Shown one piece after another: positions 7,644 through 16,111 of a stretch of 59,233 nucleotides of DNA; within the stretch, counting starts at the first letter, position 1, and each line of letters opens with the position of its first letter. Below the pieces are notes generated by a model, which was not told the DNA's origin, made no database searches, and saw only the letters and a list, made by a program, of their open reading frames with translations. The position numbers were made by a program, and so were the translations under genes. The stretch is from IMG/VR virus record IMGVR_UViG_3300021197_001657, positions 1 through 59,233 of that record; one strand, given 5' to 3'. Origin of the DNA: a virus.

Positions 7644-8528
7644 TCAACCATCGGGTATAGAATCCCACAACTCTTCGGCTGTCATATTCTCAGGATTCTT
7701 AGTTACTCTTGGTGCAGAATTACTCACCAAACTTGACGCGGCTCTTCTACGAGCTTGTTTACGTTGAGGTTGAACTTCTTGTTCAGTTTCTTCTTCACTT
7801 GCTCTCCACGACCTACCTTGTTCCGTTTGTAAGAACAAGTTCATAACAGAAGCGTGATCCCTCGGATCTACACTCTCTGTCATCATCTTGGTCATCGCAG
7901 GACTCGCCAGCACAAACGACTGAAACTCGGCATCCTTGTCTATATCCCTGTAATCCTCACCGACTTCGGTGACCATGTGATTCTCGTGCTGTGACAGGAA
8001 ATCCTGATACTCACGGTCCTTCACACTCTTTTCCAGGGTCTCTAGCTTGTCGCCTACATTCAGGTTTTGTGCAATCTTTGCCGCCTCTGCCTGAGCTATC
8101 TTAGTGAAAGTCTTTGTCAGTTCACTGAACTCGTTCATGGTCTGCTTGTCATCCTCATCGAAGAATCTATCAGATGACGGACCAGGCTTTTCCTCCTTTA
8201 CCTCAGCCTGTGGCTGGGTTTGAAAGGACTCCATTTGTTTTTGAAGTTCCAGGTTCTGCAACCGTATGTCCTGAAATTCATCGCGCATTCTTGCGCTATC
8301 CTCATTACGTTTATGAAACTCCTTCTCTAGGTCCTTGTACCTTTTTTCAAAGTTATGTTCAGGTTCCTCTTCTTCCTCTTCAGGTTCTTCTTCGACCTCC
8401 TTTTCGGTGTCTTCAGACTCATTAGATTCTTCTTCGTCGCCTTGTTCCCAGAGTTGTTCTTCTTCGCTCAGTTCCTCTGTACCAAGTCCTTCGTCTTGGG
8501 GAGAAACGTCCTGCGTCTCTTCTGCCAT
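7644..8528 (-). CDS. Scaffold protein, acidic coiled coil
   Basis: A 294-residue protein. Residues 1-60 are extremely acidic, with long Glu runs. A coiled-coil segment follows (FEKRYKDLEKEFHKRNEDSA through LQNLELQKQMES, about 60-110). The basic tail contains QPQRKQARRRAASS. An acidic helical body with a basic C-terminal capsid-binding tail directly upstream of the major capsid gene is the standard scaffold layout in podoviruses. No protease motif was seen. Confidence 0.7.
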   Translation of the reverse strand: MAEETQDVSPQDEGLGTEELSEEEQLWEQGDEEESNESEDTEKEVEEEPEEEEEEPEHNFEKRYKDLEKEFHKRNEDSARMRDEFQDIRLQNLELQKQMESFQTQPQAEVKEEKPGPSSDRFFDEDDKQTMNEFSELTKTFTKIAQAEAAKIAQNLNVGDKLETLEKSVKDREYQDFLSQHENHMVTEVGEDYRDIDKDAEFQSFVLASPAMTKMMTESVDPRDHASVMNLFLQTEQGRSWRASEEETEQEVQPQRKQARRRAASSLVSNSAPRVTKNPENMTAEELWDSIPDG

Positions 8529-8589
8529 AATTTCCTTTTCACTTTCGATGTCCCGTTTAAAAAACGGATCTAAGGTGCTGACCCCTCGG

Positions 8590-8838
8590 CTATCCGGTGG
8601 AGGTCGGTTTATTTAACGCCTGTTCGGGATAATTTAATATTTCTTCCCAGGCCTGTATCCGGCCAACACGAGTATTATGCTTCGCAGTTGACTCGGTATC
8701 ATGAAGCGGTGATCTGATAATAGACTCCATCTCCGCCTCTACTCTATCAGAGTATAAATTCTTGAGGTGCTTCCACCCCGGATGTTCAACTAACAACGCT
8801 ATCGTTTTATTGTCAATATATTTATTCGGCTGGCGCAT
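8590..8838 (-). CDS. Small conserved-looking protein between portal and scaffold
   Basis: An 82-residue helical, soluble protein (HPGWKHLKNLYSDRVEAEME). Its start overlaps the portal gene's end by 17 bases, which supports translation within the head operon. The 61 bases downstream hold only a small CCGTTT/AAACGG hairpin (8553-8567). The function is unknown; a capsid assembly or DNA-packaging accessory role is possible. Confidence 0.5.
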   Translation of the reverse strand: MRQPNKYIDNKTIALLVEHPGWKHLKNLYSDRVEAEMESIIRSPLHDTESTAKHNTRVGRIQAWEEILNYPEQALNKPTSTG

Positions 8839-11071
8839 TCTCCTCCAGTTCCTGTCTTCTTATATCATCAGCTTCAGGACCACCTTGTAATCTTTCATCA
8901 GCTTGTTCTTGTCGTTGTTCTGCAATAGCCTGAAGTTCATCTTGTTCTTGTTGTTGCATCTGTTGTTGTTGTTCCTGTTGGGCCATAGCAATCATCTGCT
9001 GTTCTTGCATTTGTTGTTGCTCAACCTGAGCCTGTTGCTCCTGTTGCATCTGCTCACGCAGTAGTATACTGCTAGTCGCCAGATTCGCAGGATGCAAGAC
9101 ATTACCCTGTTTAATCAACTCCAACCGCTCACGGATTTCCATTTCACGTTGATCGTCACTGATTGCCTTCTTCTCATTCAGTGTCGCCTTCAACTGCTCC
9201 ATGGCCATATCAGCCTGAGCCTTGGCCTGTATCTGATTAACTATAGCCTGTTGTTGTACCTGTTGTTGCTGCATCAGTGCCTGTTGCTGTGCTTGCTGAC
9301 CCTGCTGCATTTCCATCGCAACCTGATCCTCTGTCTTCAACATGTGTTCAGGATCGAGATTAAAAGCCCTCAACAACGGTCTCGTAAATGCCTCGTGTTT
9401 GATAAATGCCTGAAACTGAGGCAGTGATCCCGCAACCTGTAGGAACTGTATTAGCTGGGTATTATGAACCTCTTTTGCCACATACTGTTCATATCCCGTT
9501 GATATTGCCTCATAATCTCCCTTAATCGTTGGATCAGGAGAGTCAACCATGAGCCACCTATATATAGACTGTATATTGGATGTAATCATGTTACTCACCG
9601 ATCTCACAACATCCGCAGTCTGCCTGTTAGCGTTGGAATTTAAAATACTCATGCCAGTCGCAGTCTTGGTCTGAGAAGGACTCATGTCTCCATAACCAAT
9701 GGCAGTCTGACCACTATCCAGGTCGGCCTCCCTCTCCAACTGCTGTATCAACGATATCAAACCATTCGTCACATCAGGTAAAACCACCGCCTGAAACGCA
9801 TCCCTCACACTCTGACCCGGCTTCAACCTTATCTGTTTCCCCGCATACATCTGCTCCGTATCCTCTCCAGCCTCAAACGCATTCGGATCAACCACAGTAA
9901 TTGGAACGGATGCCAGGGCCTTACCCTCAACCATCATAGCGTAGGAAAAATTTAGAATCGCCTGTACATCCCTAATTGCATAGTAGATTCCATCTCCCCA
10001 TATAGTCTCAGGGTTCTTCTGCCAGTAACAAAAATGATAGGGCATCTCTCCATCAAACGGGTTCTCCTCCATCTTGACAACTTTGTCACCGATAACCGTC
10101 ATAACAACATCAAGGTTTTCCCTCATGTCATCATCCTGCAAGTTCAAATACGGTTTAAAATCCTTTACGTCCACCTTTCCCCAGAACTCCAGAATCTCTA
10201 TATTCTTTACTCTGACGTAGCTCGACTCGTCGTAGATTCTCGGGTGCTGGCTTTCGTCGTATCCTGATCTATCTCCGATCCCTTCGTCCAGGACGCTTTG
10301 AATAGATCCAGGTATGAAACTATCGTCATTTTTAGCGAGCTCCCGAAGTTGTTTAGGGCTGACAAAACTTCGCTGAATGATATAATCTGCATCTCTCGGA
10401 CTCTCCGCTTCAGGTGATGGGAATATGTTCCAAATTGAAACATGTTTAACAGCCGGGACAAGCTCCTCCTCCTTTGACTCCTCAACCTCCAGCATATAAT
10501 CTGGAGTTCTTGTTGCACGGAATACAGGGAAGTTTTTTTTCTCCAACGATATGGCCTTAGTACATCCTGTACCGTAAAGACACATCTCGTGTATAGTATG
10601 CTGAACCGCCTGATTATACTCCGTCCTATCGAGGATATCCCGTATCCTGTCCTCCATGTTTTCAGCACGAGCCTTAATCTCATCCTCCAGAAGGTCAGGC
10701 CTCCCCGGAGGTGCATCCAAATCAGGTGGAATAAACCTCGGTTTCCTACTAGGTGTAATACTGAATGGTATCCTACCATCCTCAAACAAAAGTGTACCAA
10801 TCTTGATCTTAGCCGAGTTAACCTTCCTTCTTGTCTGGTTAACAAATATTCCCCTTTCATGGGCCAACTCCGTTGACTTGTTTATATGACTGGGATACTT
10901 CCCCCTATACGCATCATAGGCCTCCTGCCAGTGTGTTTCGTGATCCCTTCTATATGTCCTCGCCTCAGTAAACTTTTCCTGTACCAGGCCAGCCAAATCA
11001 TCCAGAGGTGCACTAACCGTCTTCACCTCTATCCCCAATAGCTCAGCCGTTTCCGGGTTTTGTTCTGCCAT
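8822..11071 (-). CDS. Portal protein
   Basis: A 749-residue protein. The segment GDMSPSQTKTATGMSILNSN followed by ADVVRSVSNMITSNIQSIYR matches the wing/stem region of podoviral (P22/N4-type) portals. The last 170 residues are a Gln-rich helical barrel (repeated QQQQ and EQQQ runs, then ADERLQGGPEADDIRRQEL), which often forms the portal barrel. It lies between terminase and scaffold, as expected. It forms the dodecameric ring that admits DNA and binds the adaptor. Confidence 0.8.
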   Translation of the reverse strand: MAEQNPETAELLGIEVKTVSAPLDDLAGLVQEKFTEARTYRRDHETHWQEAYDAYRGKYPSHINKSTELAHERGIFVNQTRRKVNSAKIKIGTLLFEDGRIPFSITPSRKPRFIPPDLDAPPGRPDLLEDEIKARAENMEDRIRDILDRTEYNQAVQHTIHEMCLYGTGCTKAISLEKKNFPVFRATRTPDYMLEVEESKEEELVPAVKHVSIWNIFPSPEAESPRDADYIIQRSFVSPKQLRELAKNDDSFIPGSIQSVLDEGIGDRSGYDESQHPRIYDESSYVRVKNIEILEFWGKVDVKDFKPYLNLQDDDMRENLDVVMTVIGDKVVKMEENPFDGEMPYHFCYWQKNPETIWGDGIYYAIRDVQAILNFSYAMMVEGKALASVPITVVDPNAFEAGEDTEQMYAGKQIRLKPGQSVRDAFQAVVLPDVTNGLISLIQQLEREADLDSGQTAIGYGDMSPSQTKTATGMSILNSNANRQTADVVRSVSNMITSNIQSIYRWLMVDSPDPTIKGDYEAISTGYEQYVAKEVHNTQLIQFLQVAGSLPQFQAFIKHEAFTRPLLRAFNLDPEHMLKTEDQVAMEMQQGQQAQQQALMQQQQVQQQAIVNQIQAKAQADMAMEQLKATLNEKKAISDDQREMEIRERLELIKQGNVLHPANLATSSILLREQMQQEQQAQVEQQQMQEQQMIAMAQQEQQQQMQQQEQDELQAIAEQRQEQADERLQGGPEADDIRRQELEENAPAE

Positions 11072-11252
11072 TAAGTTCCTTTTCTAGTTTCTCAGATAAA
11101 TTATTAAGAGAAGCACAGACTCCAAGTGACAACTGCAAACCCGCTTCCTGTCCAAAATGCTCGCAAAATACGTTGACCAAGTTATTCATAATAGGCTGTA
11201 AATCATCCTCCAGGTGTCTCTTCCCAAACTCTGCCTCTATAACATTGCTCAT
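11043..11252 (-). CDS. Small protein between large terminase and portal
   Basis: A 69-residue protein. Its start overlaps the terminase stop by four bases (ATGA) and its end overlaps the portal start by 29 bases. It is helical, with LEDDLQPIMNNLVNVFCEHF and a Lys-rich end. The function is unknown; the context suggests a packaging accessory or an early portal-assembly role. Confidence 0.45.
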   Translation of the reverse strand: MSNVIEAEFGKRHLEDDLQPIMNNLVNVFCEHFGQEAGLQLSLGVCASLNNLSEKLEKELNGRTKPGNG

Positions 11253-13027
11253 ATTCCCGAAGGGGTGAAGAATTTCAACGGTCTCTTGTAAAAAGGCGTG
11301 TGTCTCATCATATCTTGTCCGCTACCTGCCGCAGGGTACATCTTTGCTCCAAACGCAGCAATAGCCAAAGCCATCACACAATCATCGTGTGATCCAGGCT
11401 GAGCGGACATTTTGCCGTTAGATAAATTAACAAACGTCTGTAGTTCGTCCAATAACTTTGGAGAGTGAATCTTAATTTCCCTCTCTCTTATTAACTCTCT
11501 TAAATAGTCTATTATCAGTGGCTTAGACTTAACTGTCGTGTGAAAACCCAATTTTCTTGCCGTTCTACTAGACCGCTCATCAAGGATCTTTTCAGAGTAT
11601 AGATTGGGGTACAAATGAATCTCTTGTAAAAACTTTAAAGTTACAAGTCCATGGTTGTTTCTTTCTACGAACAACTGGGCATTATTGTACCATTTCCCCA
11701 AACTCGCTACTTGCCATGCCAGTAAATCAGGGTCTATCTTACACCTCAGCATCGCAACCTCTTCAAACGTATGGGGATCTATAACCACCGCAACCGACCA
11801 GTCCGTATCCCGACCTATATCCAAACCCTCTGCAACATCAACCCCAATCCTGTAGTCCCTCTGTTTATTAGGCTTTTCCCATACCTGTAGCTCTCCATCA
11901 TCCATGGACTCTATTATATACTTCTCCGTAGTCTTACCATCCTTGTATGCCTGAATCGGTATATGGTACCCCAGACTCGGACTCTCCCTCGTCATTCTCT
12001 CACTATCCAAAACCATCTCATTCAACTGCTCCCTCGGGAATACACCCCTTCCCGTTGATATAAAAGCCTCCCTAGCCGTACTAGGAAACTCCTGATGAAA
12101 CTTCTGAAGGTCATTCTGACACTGGGTCCGTATGCACTGCCTTCTCCAGTTTAAATTCTCAAGTGTTACCTCGAACTCAAGCGGCTCCTCAGCCCCAATA
12201 TCAAACTGACACGACACACCAAGCAGCTTTGACTCCTCCTCACCACCATACCTATCATCCGTTCCCAGTACCGCCTTGAACTCCTTTCTCTCCTCCTCAC
12301 TCTTGAAATCCTTACTATAGTGGCTAAACATAAACCACGGGAAAAACACCGCCTCCCATCCGCTATCCCCAGCATACGCATCCCAGAACATATCGTGGAA
12401 CACACCACCAGTCCCCTGTGCCGTACTCTCTATTATCGCCTCCGTCTTAAACCCCTGAACCACACAGTTCAACAGCCCCAGTAAATACTCCTCTCCACCA
12501 TGCCCCCAGCTCGCCACCTCACTACAGTGCAGAAAGTCCACCTTGCTACCCCTCACCTCCCGACCCCCTACAGTCGATAAACTATATAAAGAATTGAGAC
12601 CACCCTCGTCACTACCCCAGTGCATCTCCCTCTTGCCCGAATACTTCATCTGGGGCTTTATTTCCTTCGGCAGGTTCTGCTCCATAGTCCGTGCCATATT
12701 AAACATGACATCCGTTGCCGCCTTACTATGCGTGGTTATCTGCACCACCTTGTTTCGGTTCATAGCCGCATGATGAAAAAACCGTCCCTGTACATACGTT
12801 GATATACCAAATCTGCGGGCCTTCAACACAATCATCCTCACATGCTCGTCTCGGTCTATCTGCCTCTGCATCATCTTATGCAGGATTACCTGTACCTCGT
12901 TGAGCTCAAATGCAATCAACTCTCCCGTCCCAAACTCCTGGATTTTAATACAGTTGTTGAAATAAAATACCGGGTCCCTTTGAAGTTTTGCTACAAGCTG
13001 GACTAAATCATCAGACATTTCGGACAC
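11249..13027 (-). CDS. terL: Terminase large subunit
   Basis: A 592-residue DNA-packaging motor with ATPase and nuclease domains. Residues 69-77 (KARRFGIST) are a Walker A variant typical of terminases. VDFLHCSE (about 163-170) is Walker B with the catalytic Glu. The C-terminal RNase H-like nuclease shows GVDVAEGLDIGRDTDWS (about 395-411) and the late acidic pair in GSHDDCVMALAI (near 547). Length is normal. The gene follows terS, with the DUF3310 gene in between, and is coupled to the downstream 69-residue gene. Confidence 0.9.
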   Translation of the reverse strand: MSEMSDDLVQLVAKLQRDPVFYFNNCIKIQEFGTGELIAFELNEVQVILHKMMQRQIDRDEHVRMIVLKARRFGISTYVQGRFFHHAAMNRNKVVQITTHSKAATDVMFNMARTMEQNLPKEIKPQMKYSGKREMHWGSDEGGLNSLYSLSTVGGREVRGSKVDFLHCSEVASWGHGGEEYLLGLLNCVVQGFKTEAIIESTAQGTGGVFHDMFWDAYAGDSGWEAVFFPWFMFSHYSKDFKSEEERKEFKAVLGTDDRYGGEEESKLLGVSCQFDIGAEEPLEFEVTLENLNWRRQCIRTQCQNDLQKFHQEFPSTAREAFISTGRGVFPREQLNEMVLDSERMTRESPSLGYHIPIQAYKDGKTTEKYIIESMDDGELQVWEKPNKQRDYRIGVDVAEGLDIGRDTDWSVAVVIDPHTFEEVAMLRCKIDPDLLAWQVASLGKWYNNAQLFVERNNHGLVTLKFLQEIHLYPNLYSEKILDERSSRTARKLGFHTTVKSKPLIIDYLRELIREREIKIHSPKLLDELQTFVNLSNGKMSAQPGSHDDCVMALAIAAFGAKMYPAAGSGQDMMRHTPFYKRPLKFFTPSGI

Positions 13028-13053
13028 TTTTAAGACACCTTTAAGACATTGAT

Positions 13054-13461
13054 CTAAAAAATACCATGAACTTCATTTTTATTTTGCTTTTCCTGTTTGA
13101 TTCTTATCAAACGCTCCAGGTAAAACTTGGCCTTTCTAAGGTCCTCAACCACCTTGTCCGGGTTCTTCTTGTCCGCACGGACTATATACTTGACTATGTT
13201 TCCACTGTGGTAATCCAGGCCCCACTCCTCAATGGCATCCAGGACTTCTATTTTAGAAAATGTATAGTGTGACGGGTGACTTACCGGGTCCCCAGAGCCT
13301 TTTTTAAAATCAGGGTCGTCATATCTAAGAGTCGGTTCATATTGGGGCGACCGGGTCCCTTTCGTCTTCTTCTGAAAATCTATCGTACTCCATGCCTTTT
13401 CTTCTCTTTCCGCCTGTTCCGCTTCCTTTCTCTGTAGTTCGTCTCTCTCGTAGTTGCTCAT
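13054..13461 (-). CDS. DUF3310 family protein
   Basis: A 135-residue protein. The C-terminal half contains PVSHPSHYTFSKIEVLDAIE and GNIVKYIVRADKKN, the signature of DUF3310, a widespread phage family sometimes labelled a nucleotide kinase without proof. The N-terminal 60 residues are charged and disordered. A GGAGG site sits nine bases before the ATG. The gene lies in the late block between terS and terL rather than among nucleotide-metabolism genes. Function unknown. Confidence 0.65.
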   Translation of the reverse strand: MSNYERDELQRKEAEQAEREEKAWSTIDFQKKTKGTRSPQYEPTLRYDDPDFKKGSGDPVSHPSHYTFSKIEVLDAIEEWGLDYHSGNIVKYIVRADKKNPDKVVEDLRKAKFYLERLIRIKQEKQNKNEVHGIF

Positions 13462-13626
13462 TTAGATAGCCCTCCAGTTGCTCTCGTTGTTTTAGTGATT
13501 TTCTTGATGTGTCCATATATGCCTCTAACTACTGTATGTAATAAGTAGGGTGGTGGTTGACGGGTGCCCCCCGCGTTCCTTTTCACTGTGCGATTCGTGG
13601 GACCCCTATCCCGTTCATTTGTGGTC

Positions 13627-13663
13627 GGCAGGCCTGCTGACTGGGGGGGGGAGCAGACCTGCC
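13627..13663. repeat. Long GC-rich inverted repeat with G9 loop between terS and DUF3310 gene
   Basis: Twelve-base arms (GGCAGGCCTGCT / AGCAGACCTGCC) differ at one position and close a 13-base loop that ends in nine consecutive G. It is in the 236-base gene-free stretch 13462-13697, which otherwise holds only a shorter CGAGG/CCTCG inverted repeat near 13672-13689. No T-run follows on either strand, so a simple terminator is unlikely. The neighbouring terS makes a packaging (pac/cos-type) recognition site a reasonable but unproven idea. Confidence 0.5.
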
Positions 13664-13697
13664 TGAGTCAACGAGGGGAGACGACCTCGCCAACTTG

Positions 13698-14156
13698 CTA
13701 TTCCTGATTAACTGTGTCTTTTTCTTGAGATATTGACACAGGCAATACGCGTGATCCGTTTAATTGCAAGGGCTCAGGTGTGATGTCCTTGGCTTTGTCG
13801 AGTAACAACTCAAATGAATGACTCACCTCTGTCTTTGTCGTCCTCTCGTCCTTCAGCACTCCAACGTGCCGACCTAGCAGGGTCAACATATCCTTTGCTG
13901 GTGCCCATGCCTCAGCCTCCTTAGCTTTATTATACAAGTCCTGCAGTTCACCAATCACTTTCTCGGGTGTCCAGCCCTGTCCAGCTATCTGCATTTCTAT
14001 CTCCCCTTGTATCGCAGTTTTTCGCATGAGCTTGGTTGCTTGTGTTGAGGCACCGTTCTTACTATATCCTGCCTTCACACAAGCCTCGGTCTGAGAAAGA
14101 CCTTGAATGATCCCTGCAACAAATTTGAGCTCTCTAACGGACAATCTTTGACTCAT
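13698..14156 (-). CDS. terS: Terminase small subunit
   Basis: A 152-residue DNA-binding packaging subunit. The N-terminal 65 residues carry the terS HTH signature: LSVRELKFVAGIIQGLSQTE, then AGYSKNGASTQATKLMRKT. A helical oligomerisation region follows (WTPEKVIGELQDLYNKAKEA). Length fits the terminase_2 type. It is separated from terL by the DUF3310 gene and the large inverted repeat. It would recognise the packaging start and hand DNA to TerL. Confidence 0.75.
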   Translation of the reverse strand: MSQRLSVRELKFVAGIIQGLSQTEACVKAGYSKNGASTQATKLMRKTAIQGEIEMQIAGQGWTPEKVIGELQDLYNKAKEAEAWAPAKDMLTLLGRHVGVLKDERTTKTEVSHSFELLLDKAKDITPEPLQLNGSRVLPVSISQEKDTVNQE

Positions 14157-14169
14157 ATATATAGGTCTC

Positions 14170-14715
14170 TCAGAATCCAGCTTTCATCATCTCATCCTCG
14201 ATAATCCTCAGAGCTCCGATCTCAGGGCTTTCAAGTTTTTCAATCTTTCCGCCTTTGGATAAAAATTCCTTCATTTTGTCTTTTATATATGAGTGATTGA
14301 TCGAATGATCTGGGCACTGTGATTTCCTGGCTACACTAAAATCAATTTTGCGGTATCTCCCTGTTCCAGTTTTCTTCTCCATTTTTCGTCTCTCGGACAA
14401 AGCTCGCTGACAGCTTAGTGAGTTGCAAACGATTTTAGTCTTCGCCCATCTCAAAAATTCTGTCCCACATTCCTCGCAGTCTACCAGAAAACCGAATTCT
14501 CTCCGTTGTAGGGTATAGAGCTCGATCACTCTCTCTGAGGTGAATTCTTCCAGTCCCTTAGACCTCAGAAATTGACCAATCCGAACCCAATATTTTTCAG
14601 GAGCGATTGAGCCAGCTTTGAACCAACTTGCCAGACTTGCCTCGGGTAAACCAGTCTCTTTTGTGATATGTTTCATTTTCCAAACATGTTTTTTCTGTAA
14701 TGATTTCAGCCACAT
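14170..14715 (-). CDS. HTH/zinc-finger transcriptional regulator-like protein
   Basis: A 181-residue protein. An HTH-like segment (HITKETGLPEASLASWFKAG, residues about 16-35) is followed by a zinc-finger-like segment, CEECGTEFLRWAKTKIVCNS then C, giving CxxC...CxxxxC at about residues 82-105. The C-terminus is charged and helical. It is the first minus-strand gene beside the divergent region, the usual place of a master regulator. No ribosome-binding site precedes ATG14715; the internal ATG at codon 14 (GGAAA upstream) may be the true start. DNA binding is inferred. Confidence 0.5.
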   Translation of the reverse strand: MWLKSLQKKHVWKMKHITKETGLPEASLASWFKAGSIAPEKYWVRIGQFLRSKGLEEFTSERVIELYTLQRREFGFLVDCEECGTEFLRWAKTKIVCNSLSCQRALSERRKMEKKTGTGRYRKIDFSVARKSQCPDHSINHSYIKDKMKEFLSKGGKIEKLESPEIGALRIIEDEMMKAGF

Positions 14716-14809
14716 AAGTAATTAATTCATTTTAGGGTTGCAAAAGTTCAAGGGATCAGTTCCAATATAATCTCAATTTTAAAATTTCATTCTAACATAA
14801 GGGAACAGA
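14716..14809. promoter_or_regulatory. Divergent control region between late and early blocks
   Basis: A 94-base AT-rich gap between the regulator (minus) and the first early gene (plus). A perfect TATAAT (14766-14771) on the plus strand lies about 32 bases, from the expected transcription start, before the first ATG. No good -35 exists at 16-18 bases; TTGCAA at 14738 would need a 22-base spacer. The promoter may therefore need an activator or a phage sigma factor. No convincing minus-strand promoter was found. Confidence 0.45.
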
Positions 14810-14926
14810 ATGACAGCATTTCATTTGGCAATGACGGTTTTTATTGGAATTCCATTCACCATGTTTGTGATCGGATGGGGGGTTTTTCTTTATGATTGTC
14901 TTGAGCAAAAAGACCTCTATAAATAA
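14810..14926 (+). CDS. Small membrane protein, 38 aa
   Basis: The first gene of the early block. It has AAGGGA eight bases ahead of ATG. Residues 5-28 (HLAMTVFIGIPFTMFVIGWG) form one hydrophobic membrane-spanning segment, and the C-terminus is DCLEQKDLYK. Early single-span proteins often alter host membrane functions, but nothing specific can be said. It ends eight bases before the next gene. Confidence 0.5.
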   Translation: MTAFHLAMTVFIGIPFTMFVIGWGVFLYDCLEQKDLYK

Positions 14927-14934
14927 GGAATAAA

Positions 14935-15123
14935 ATGCAACAAATTTTTATTGGTTCACGAGCCCTGAAAGCGATTTCAGATCAGGCTCAAAGAAACAAA
15001 ATGAATCCAAACGATATGGTGAGACTAGATACCATGAAGAGATGGTCCAAAAAAACAAAAATCACACAAGATCAAATTGATCTTGCAATGGCAGAATTCA
15101 AATCAAAACAGGAGAAAATATGA
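14935..15123 (+). CDS. Early hypothetical protein, 62 aa
   Basis: A basic, helical protein (ALKAISDQAQRNKMNPNDMV; then KKTKITQDQIDLAMAEFKSK) preceded by AAGGA. The stop overlaps the next ATG as ATGA. The sequence looks like a small DNA- or protein-binding helical bundle. No family was recognised. Confidence 0.5.
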   Translation: MQQIFIGSRALKAISDQAQRNKMNPNDMVRLDTMKRWSKKTKITQDQIDLAMAEFKSKQEKI

Positions 15124-15302
15124 TTTCCGATACACTAAGCTCAGCGGTTATAAGCATTAATGAATATTTAGAGTCCTCATCTTTATATAAGGAAGAGGAT
15201 TGGAATCCTGCAGACTGGGCTCAAATCAAGGCCTGTGTTCAAGTCATGAATAGTACTCGTATGATGCTGGATACTCCTGATCGTGACCTACTATCTGAGT
15301 GA
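15120..15302 (+). CDS. Early hypothetical protein, 60 aa
   Basis: An acidic helical protein (SSAVISINEYLESSSLYKEE and DWAQIKACVQVMNSTRMM). Its start overlaps the previous stop (ATGA). A strong hairpin follows the stop within ten bases. The function is unknown. Confidence 0.5.
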   Translation: MISDTLSSAVISINEYLESSSLYKEEDWNPADWAQIKACVQVMNSTRMMLDTPDRDLLSE

Positions 15303-15308
15303 TCTTAT

Positions 15309-15330
15309 CGAGCCCTCACCCGAGGGTTCG
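15309..15330 (+). terminator. Strong stem-loop after the third early gene
   Basis: A nine-base stem (CGAGCCCTC / GAGGGTTCG, one G-T pair) closes a four-base ACCC loop seven bases after a stop codon. It is followed by GTTGGTTTCATT, a weak U-rich run. It may be a leaky terminator or attenuator within the early operon. Confidence 0.5.
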
Positions 15331-15367
15331 GTTGGTTTCATTCGGTTAACACTTAATAAAGGAAAAT

Positions 15368-15529
15368 ATGGTTAAAGTGTTTTTTGAAAACAAATTGGTC
15401 TCTGAATTGGTAGCAACTTTTGAGGATGAGGAAACCTATATAGCCTGTTTTGATACTCTAAAAGGTTTAATGCGTGAAAGAAGATTTGACATAATAACTG
15501 AATCCATCGAAGAAGAAGAAGAAAAATAA
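15368..15529 (+). CDS. Early acidic protein, 53 aa
   Basis: Starts at ATG 15368 after an AAAGGAAA ribosome-binding region. The sequence begins MVKVFFENKLVSELVATFED and ends with a Glu run (SIEEEEEK). The first half suggests a small alpha/beta protein; the acidic end is typical of early inhibitor-type phage proteins. No family was recognised. Confidence 0.5.
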   Translation: MVKVFFENKLVSELVATFEDEETYIACFDTLKGLMRERRFDIITESIEEEEEK

Positions 15530-15538
15530 GGAGATAGT

Positions 15539-15703
15539 TTGGAAGAAAAAGAAAGTAAAAGTAAAAAGCATTTTTACCTCAGTCTGGTAAAAAGCGGTAT
15601 CAGAATTGAAGGATGTATCATGGCAGGGATTTTTGAGAATATCATAATCCTCTGTATTTTTCTTGCTCTGGCAGAGCTAATCGGAATATGGGAAGAAATA
15701 TGA
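15539..15703 (+). CDS. Early membrane protein, 54 aa, TTG start
   Basis: The frame starts with TTG at 15539, with AAGGAG five bases upstream. A charged Lys-rich N-terminus is followed by a membrane segment (AGIFENIIILCIFLALAELI, about residues 29-48). Its stop overlaps the ATG at 15700 as ATGA, which supports both the frame and the choice of 15700 as the next start. Confidence 0.45.
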   Translation: MEEKESKSKKHFYLSLVKSGIRIEGCIMAGIFENIIILCIFLALAELIGIWEEI

Positions 15704-15927
15704 GAAATATTATTGAAAGAATAGAAACAACTTTAAAAAAAGATAAGGAATCCCTTGAAGAATTTGAAAACTTGGAAATGGAATCCTCTGATGAATATCT
15801 CTTTGAAGGAAGGATCGAGGCACTTGAATGGGTTTTAGAGGTCATTAAAGGGGATGTTTATCCTGATGAACGAACTCAAGAAGAATTTCAATTGAACTGG
15901 AAAGGTAAATCGAGGGGAGCTATATGA
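15700..15927 (+). CDS. Early hypothetical protein, 75 aa
   Basis: I chose ATG 15700, which overlaps the previous stop, over the in-frame ATG at 15688. It is a coiled-coil-prone acidic protein (NIIERIETTLKKDKESLEEF, then YLFEGRIEALEWVLEVIKGD). Its stop overlaps the next gene as ATGA. No family was recognised. Confidence 0.5.
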   Translation: MRNIIERIETTLKKDKESLEEFENLEMESSDEYLFEGRIEALEWVLEVIKGDVYPDERTQEEFQLNWKGKSRGAI

Positions 15928-16109
15928 AAAAAGAAAAACTTTGGAATGAATATCGGGTAGAGATTGGGAATCAGACTCTTCATCTCAGCATCGAGAATGA
16001 CGTTGATACTAATGATGAATTTTTTGCTTTCTGTCATGACAAGATCGAGATGATCCGAGTCAATGGTTGGCTTATCGATAGTATCGAACCAATAGTTGAC
16101 CCTCTCTAA
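15924..16109 (+). CDS. Early hypothetical protein, 61 aa
   Basis: The start overlaps the previous stop as ATGA. It is an alpha/beta-looking protein (KLWNEYRVEIGNQTLHLSIE, then VNGWLIDSIEPIVDPL). It ends three bases before the next ATG. The function is unknown. Confidence 0.5.
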   Translation: MKKEKLWNEYRVEIGNQTLHLSIENDVDTNDEFFAFCHDKIEMIRVNGWLIDSIEPIVDPL

Positions 16110-16111
16110 GA

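Noticed and set aside
13337-13516. 59-codon minus-strand frame overlapping the DUF3310 gene start
   Set aside because: Lies in a different frame over a recognised gene for 125 bases, with a weak ribosome-binding site and low-complexity charged content.
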